The notes beneath the pieces are model-generated. The model saw only the letters and a program-made list of their open reading frames with translations. It made no database searches and was not told the DNA's origin. From Siphonodentalium dalli (Eukaryota > Mollusca > Scaphopoda > Gadilida > Siphonodentaliidae), in assembly GCA_032622095.1 (NCBI GenBank), contig CP136068.1, positions 14,239,729 through 14,303,728 on the forward strand: a stretch of 64,000 bases of DNA. The letters run 5' to 3'. Both the position numbers and the translations under genes were made by a program. Shown piece by piece: positions 58,187-64,000 of the stretch. The stretch's first letter is position 1. Each line of letters begins with the position of its first letter.

Positions 58187-58312
58187 GTGGTACAGTAATG
58201 CTCTAATTAATCGACTCCTTAAACACAGCAGAATTATGGGTAACGTTTCAGGATTTAGTCGGAAATATGGCTTGTTGCCATTCATCGGAAAGCTCTCAGG
58301 CATATATTTGCT
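58187..58312. repeat. Half of a palindromic MITE (family of 61606-61800)
   Basis: TACAGTAATGCTCTAATTAA, TCGACTCC, CAGGATTTAGTCGGAAATAT and GGCTTGTTGCCATTCAT match the left arm at 61606. The right arm is missing. It is preceded by TTAACCCTTTCATGACGGGA. Confidence 0.8.
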
Positions 58313-58402
58313 CCATTGCTAGTAGACCAATAATTTGTTGATAATTTTGGGATTTGACATGAAAGTCAGTTGTTAGTTGTTACTCAGTATTATTTGCAGA
58401 GC

Positions 58403-58665
58403 ATTAACCCTTTCTATACTAATGTCTTTTCCCTAATCAGTTATGAAAGTATACATTGGAATTCCTTGTTATTAATCTGGAGGGGTGTTCATGAATAATC
58501 ATCACATAATAACAGATAATATCAGTGCCAAAATAGTTATTTAATAGAAGGAAATGTTCAGATAATAAGTTCCAACAAACCAGATGTTGTTTATTGACCT
58601 TATTATCTGTATATTTTCTAAGGGAACTATTCATCAATGAGTATTTAGTATAAAAAGAGGTAAAG
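58403..58665. mobile_element. Possible TTAA-type MITE with internal hairpin
   Basis: TTAACCCTTTCTATACTAA at the left is mirrored by TTAGTATAAAAAGAGGTAA at 58647 and by TTTAGTATAGAAAGGGC at 59143, so the right end is ambiguous. GTTCAGATAATAAGTTCCAA (58557) and GACCTTATTATCTGTATATT (58596) form an inner hairpin. Confidence 0.5.
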
Positions 58666-60289
58666 CTACCGGTGGTGTGCCTGTCCCAATGGTAAAGTAT
58701 AAATGTATACTTACTGTATGAAAACTCAAAAACAAGTCTACAGTCCTTTGATCACATTCTTTAAAATGCATGCAGCTTCAATTTTGGAACAACTAGGGAT
58801 ATAGCACGTGTCCTTTCTCCTGGAAATAACAAAGGTCAAACATTCCGCACTCTTCAAATTCCCCCTTCAATTCAGCACCATAGAAACTACTCTATTTTTT
58901 TCATTTTCACTTCCTACTATTTCTCACTATAAATTGAAAATACTCAAACCTGATTGAATGAGGGTATGTGTTTGCCATCTTGACACAAATTCATGCCATA
59001 TAATTTGATTCTTGACTGGGGAGGTAAGCATGTACCATTTGGCACCCAACTCATCTACTTCTTTGTAATTTTAAAAACTCCAAATTGTTGAAATTTTGTT
59101 GAAACATAATATGAGGAAACTACTACTAGTAGCTAGTGAATATTTAGTATAGAAAGGGCTGAATTAAAATGGTTTCAAGTATGTCTATGAGGAGAATAAT
59201 TATGTGTGTTGTAGTTAATGAGTGATGAGGGATGTGGCTTGTTGTGTGTGCCAATGAATTTAGTCATGAAAAGAGTAAAATCCAAGATGGCCACTGGCGA
59301 CCATATTCTTTAACAAATTTCGGAAGCTATCATTCGCTCCCAACTAGAGATAATGCCCAGGAGATCCTTATGATGTTGGTGCAAAATATCTCAGATCGAA
59401 GTACTTAATACATGTGCCGATCAGTCATCATCTATATTATTTACTCTGACAGTCAGTGTTTTAATTACAGTGGTGCCATACTGATAGGCCTGGTTCAATC
59501 TGAGGTTGATGTCGCAATCATTTTTGATTAAAAATAATAGGTTTCATTTATTCCTCCCAATACATGTGCGATATGCCCATTCAGCCCAATTGTGTCCCGT
59601 TATATACTTTGTGCTGCCATGGGCATATTTTTCAGAATGAATATATTCCACAATCCACATATGATCTTATTGTGGTCGTTTCCAAAAAACAATGAAACAA
59701 TTGAATTCCACCTGCCCTACTTTTCTACCATATGTTACCGGAAACAACAAAATTTTGTTTTAGGCCTATGTAGCTATACTTACAGCACATGTGGTGTCAA
59801 AATAACTTTGGCAACTTTTCGCAATTTGGGCCATGATTGTCATTTTCTTGTCATATTTTATGCTCTCAAGTCAATATTCCACCTTCTCTCTTAGAATCTT
59901 ACTCAGCCCCAAAACTTCAACTTAATCCTTTGAAGATACTTGTACCTTGATGGAATGAAAGAATTATATAAAAAATTTTATGCAAACGACCTGTGGTCAG
60001 ATGCCCGTAGCCTGTTTATATATAACTATGGGTATATGCCAGATTTTACCGTTAAAAAAAAATGCTGTGCTTTTGACAGTGTATATATCCATGGTGTATG
60101 TTGCTGTGCAATGGTTGGCCGTGTTATCTTATATTTTGAAGGGTTATCTTGTTTGACTGGTAATTCGTTTAGCGGTTTCTATGTTTTGTCTGGTCAGATG
60201 TTACCGGTATGTTTGAGCTTTGTCTGAAATAGAAAACACTTTTTATATTAGAATTTGCGTAACAGGAGCGCAAGGACATCGCATGTCCA
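58666..60289. other. No supported gene in ~1.6 kb
   Basis: Frames of about 95-100 codons at 59592 and 59940 have no recognisable family. No repeats are obvious. Confidence 0.5.
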
Positions 60290-60670
60290 GTGTGTTTAAA
60301 GACATATTATGTACTTGTTCGGGTGCGTGAAACTGATAAGTTAGTATGCAGGTGCTACACCAACTGGAGGAATGTAACATTCTACTAACATCGAAATTCT
60401 AAAGCAAATTTACCGTACCACTCCATTGAAAACATCGTCTGAACTGGGCTAAATTGTAAATATTTACTACTAGAATCGGGACACATCTATCGGCGGTAAA
60501 CTAACGAAATGATTTCGCCATCGGCAGTCACTGCATTGAATTAGTATATAAGAATGACAGTGTTTGTTGTCAATTTAGATATAACATTTGTAAAAATAAC
60601 TACTTTGAACAAGATTATTCTCCACTTCTATTTGACCACCCTACCGGAGTGTTTCACATTACTTTAAGGG
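60290..60670 (+). repeat. Family Y repeat, diverged copy
   Basis: TTAAAGACATATTATGTACT, GATAAGTTAGTATGCAGGTG, TTTCGCCATCGGCAGTCAC and ATATAAGAATGACAGTG follow the order of the unit at 50021. It is clearly older than the tandem pair there. Confidence 0.85.
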
Positions 60671-61605
60671 CTTTTAGAGACCGAATATATATTATATAGA
60701 GATAATGAAATTATATATGTACCGGTATATAGTATTTGAGTTGATTGTGATGACTTTCGTGTAGTTTTGTGGTTATGAGAGCACATTCTTATTGTCTCCC
60801 TGATTTCTGTATGTTGTCTACTTTAAAAATATATCTTTTCCAATATGGGTGGCACCAGGATATCTCCCAATTATATCTACCGGGTAGACTACTGCAGATC
60901 TCCCCGATGGGGATGGGGCCAACCCTCATGGACAAGCTAGGGGTTGTGGTCCCATCCTGTTTTCCAACAAAATCTAATATTGATGATTTCTCATCATCAG
61001 TGAATGCAAGACCACACCTTTGTCATGGGGTGCCAGACAGGGGCGTGATGACATGGGCTGGTTATGCAGGGGTCTTACCCCCCCCCCCCCATATAGCCAA
61101 ACCTCACACAACATTTAGTTGGAAATTATACAAAAATTAGGTTTGATTTTCCAATGTTCAATTTATTAGTGACATATTTGTTTATTTTAGAACATTTGCA
61201 TATATTCCTTTCATTTGCAAAACTTTGGACTCAAATGGCCATTAGTTGGCAATTTTCCAACATTTGGGTGGGTATCAGGTTGGAAATTTCCCCCAATTTG
61301 AACATCTTGAGGCCAGTCTAGATGCTAAGAATGAACAATTTTCATATTCAGAACCACCGGGCCGTCCGATCTATTTGTCTTGGATGTTCTCAGTGGCCAG
61401 TTAAAGCTGTTAATTAATTTTTTAAAACACAATAAATTGGGGTGCGAATTTTCCTGGCATTCATCAATATCACAGACAATTAGGTGTTGTAATTTTCAGG
61501 TTCAGATCTAAATAAATTCGCATACTGGGCCGAACCATCCTTTTCATCCCCTGCATGGATAGTGGCCACAAGACTACTGATCCATTTAGAATATGCTACC
61601 ATTTA
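60671..61605. other. No gene seen
   Basis: It contains a C10 run at 61079. The 123-codon frame at 60769 has no family resemblance. Confidence 0.5.
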
Positions 61606-61800
61606 CAGCAATGCCCTAATTAATCGACTCCGTAACCACAGCATAATTATTGGTAACTTTCAGGATTTAGTCGGAAATGTGGCTTGTTGCCATTCACCAG
61701 CAAGCTCTCCAAGAGCTTTCCAATGAATGACAACAAGCCATATTTCCGACTAAATCCTGCTGTGGTTATGGAGTCCATTAATTAGGGCATTACTGTAGTA
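61606..61800. mobile_element. Palindromic MITE (~195 bp)
   Basis: CAATGCCCTAATTAATCGAC pairs with CCATTAATTAGGGCATTACT, and CAGGATTTAGTCGGAAATGT with ATATTTCCGACTAAATCCTG. The centre lies near 61704 (AGCTCTCCAAGAGCT). Related half copy at 58187. Confidence 0.88.
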
Positions 61801-63540
61801 GTCTGTGATGGGGTTTTGCAAATTGAATTACGCAAACTTAGTTTGTGTCGTTCAAGGGGTTGGGGGGGGGGGGGGGCTTCAGTTGGAAGTACCAAGATGT
61901 CGACCCTCCCCACCAAACCATCTAGCCACGTTCTAAGTGCCAAATATCCCAGACTCAACCATTAGGTGCCCCTCGCTTAGTTTTGCTTTGGGTATATTTA
62001 TTCTATCCGAGAATACTCTACACCCACAGCAAAATATGGACATATATATATGTACTCTTAACAAAAATGTTCTGTGGCGATCACACATTAAAATTGTGTA
62101 GCCAAGTAAATATAAGGTGATAATTGTGTTGTAGAAATGATACGGACAACCGATCATCAAAAAACGAAATTGTCTCAATGACTTTACTGTACAACCCTTC
62201 TATGAATGGAGCTTCTTGAAATTTTACAAAAAACCCTGTGCCAATGCATTATCTTATATATGCGAGTCTCCCATAGGGAGCAATGACAAACATTTTCCAG
62301 ACTTGTTTTTGATAATGGCAAAAATTCAAATGAAGCGACATTTAGAAGAAAGTTAGAAAATCAAATTAGATAATTTACTCACTCCATGTACTGGATTTAC
62401 CACATACATGTATGTTCAAAATGTTAACCCAATCGGGCACATATCGTAGGAGATACAGGGTATTATTACTTTTATATGAGAGGTACTAATGGTTATATGG
62501 ACTTTTATATTATTGGCAAATTTATTCATCATTTGTTTCTCGAGCCCCTTTGAGCATTGACTGAAATCTAGAAGGGGCTAATTAGTAATATGTGCCATGT
62601 GGATACATTTTGAATGGCTGACCACATAAACTCACTGTGCAATGTTATGTGATAGTTGAACTTTTTTTTCAAAAGTGTTGCTCAAGTTATCTCAGGCGAT
62701 TTAGACTTGGTCGTGGCAATTCCAACAAATGGCACATCCCTGGTGAAAATTGGTGGTCAAAACCCAAATATTTAAACTTGACTTGTATTTTTGGGCTAGA
62801 GAGATGAAAATTTATTGCGAATTTGAACAAAAAGGGACTTACCTGCGTTAAAATTTGTGGACACAACCCACATACCAAATTTCATTCCCTTCAGTTGAGA
62901 CTATCTAATGTTATCAACCAAAAGCGAACATATGGACAGATGAACCAACTGAAGTGAAGTGGGGAAAGGTTGCTTAGTAAATCACTTAGTAGTTGTGGTA
63001 GATGGCCTAAGTATTGTATTCCCAGTTTCCTTGCCTTCACTTCAGATTAAGGATTTTCATATCCTTAGTAAATTGTGAGATAATTCACAAATATATGTAA
63101 TTTATTTGTATAACTATAATTATAATTTATATAGAAATTAACACTGATCAATTCAATATTATCATTAACAGTTCAACGTGTTTCATGTCGACTCATGTAT
63201 GCTATTTGCGATCACCAAAGTAAACGTTAAAGTCCGAATCAATTCCGTCCTAAGTTACTTTGATAGCGACTGTATGTAAACAACTGCTGTCATCTTAATT
63301 CTCATTCCGATTGTAACTGTAAACAAAGGATCAAGTTAACTGTTAAGTTAACGTTCTGACGATTTACACTAAACAGTGTAAATTGTAATTCCAGTGAAAA
63401 TATATGACAAAATGCTCCACATGCATCAAAATCGACTAATCTCCACCTGAAATAGGTGTGTGAAAACTAATTAGGTCATTTGAAATTGTCCTTCACCTTA
63501 ATTCCCAATATGGAAATGTAAATAAATACTCTTGGTTGCT
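61801..63540. other. No gene seen in ~1.7 kb
   Basis: It has a G-run at 61862-61876, a half hairpin CCAATGCATTATCTTATATA at 62242 and AT-rich DNA. No coding support. Confidence 0.5.
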
Positions 63541-63813
63541 ACGAAGGTTCTGACTGTTCCGGAAGTCTATGTTTCAAAAAGTGACCCTAAACGGCCGAGA
63601 GGGTCAATTTATACTCGGTGACCCCAAAGGGGTCAGCAGCCTGGAAACCCCCTCCAGGGGGTCATGCACGTGCCCAAGGGGGTCGTGTATGACCCCTTTA
63701 GAAGGAATCAACGGGCTGACCGTTGTAAACAAAAGGCACGTGGCGTCCACAGCAACAAGGCGGAGCGTGCCTGGCTTGTTGACTGGTGACGTCACATGAC
63801 CTTTGAGGAAAAC
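63541..63813 (+). promoter_or_regulatory. Promoter-like block rich in GGGGTCA/TGACCCC, with a CRE
   Basis: Within 63615-63700 GGGGTCA or TGACCCC occurs repeatedly in both orientations, including the palindrome TGACCCCAAAGGGGTCA (near 63620). A CACGTG lies near 63668, another CACGTG near 63738, and TGACGTCA at 63787-63794. TTCCGGAA occurs at about 63558. The block is GC-richer than its surroundings. It ends just before an ATG in good context (63814). Confidence 0.45.
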
Positions 63814-63882
63814 ATGGCCGACATGTTGATAAAATCTACTATTGAGGCACGAATAAAGTGCCATTATGGAGAATTTGCATAA
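63814..63882 (+). CDS. Possible first coding segment or uORF, 22 codons
   Basis: AAACATGGCCGAC is a good initiation context. The frame reads MADMLIKSTIEARIKCHYGE and stops after two more codons. If the promoter block is real, this could be a first exon spliced out before the stop, or an upstream ORF. Nothing in the peptide identifies a family. Confidence 0.2.
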   Translation: MADMLIKSTIEARIKCHYGEFA

Positions 63883-64000
63883 ATATAAACAATGACATAG
63901 GCATATTTGGGTGTGGCGTAATGGATTTTACGTAACGGTAATAATAGTTATAAGTTTTGTGAATAGAATAAAAGATAATTAGGAAGAATAACACTTAATA

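Noticed and set aside
60769-61140. 123-codon plus-strand frame
   Set aside because: It ends in a C-run encoding Pro repeats, with no domain or conserved context.

Overview
The window looks like transposon-rich, AT-rich nuclear DNA from an invertebrate animal. A mollusc or another lophotrochozoan is my best guess, from the style of the Helitron, hAT, Academ-like and non-LTR elements; this is inference, not proof. There are no bacterial operons, no rRNA or tRNA genes and no CRISPR array. I could not assemble any convincing multi-exon host gene. Nearly everything recognisable is a mobile element, its remnant, or a tandem or inverted repeat.

Layout. 1-4035 is a decayed Academ-like DNA transposon with a long broken transposase reading frame (XPG/PIN-like nuclease motifs and a C-terminal cysteine cluster). 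5150-13432 is a four-copy tandem array of a ~1.45 kb unit. Its first copy has been hit by three elements (two TTAA-flanked elements and one Helitron) whose empty sites survive in the three neighbouring copies. 13.5-20.5 kb holds diverged copies of part of the same unit (family X), two non-LTR retrotransposon fragments and a copy of family Y. 21.0-21.9 kb is a hAT element carrying a tRNA-derived SINE. 22-29 kb is mostly non-coding, with short tandem duplications, hairpins and small TTAA elements. 29.5-31.4 kb holds three long-TIR elements (family Z) side by side, forming a large palindrome. 33-34.6 kb has a TTAA element and a complete small Helitron with a 122-bp internal tandem repeat. 36 kb has a perfect 64-bp-arm hairpin and a hAT with exact 8-bp target duplications and the first part of a zinc-finger transposase. 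38-40 kb is a non-LTR reverse transcriptase with a few frameshifts. 40.2-40.6 kb is an unusual array of ACTACC/GGTAGT palindromes. 44.2-45.7 kb is a hAT containing a TTAA element. 50-51.9 kb has a 484-bp tandem duplication, a long-arm fold-back element and a ~28-bp minisatellite. 53.6-56.2 kb is a nest of four Helitrons joined head to tail. The right end (63.5-63.9 kb) has a promoter-like block that may lead into a host gene outside the window.

Insertion sites are unusually easy to read here because duplicated DNA supplies empty sites: TTAA for the TTAA families, A^T for Helitrons, 8 bp for hAT. A second theme is a short module containing AAAGAGCGTT that recurs about twenty times in several otherwise different repeat families. 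All calls are from reading the sequence; no database search was possible.
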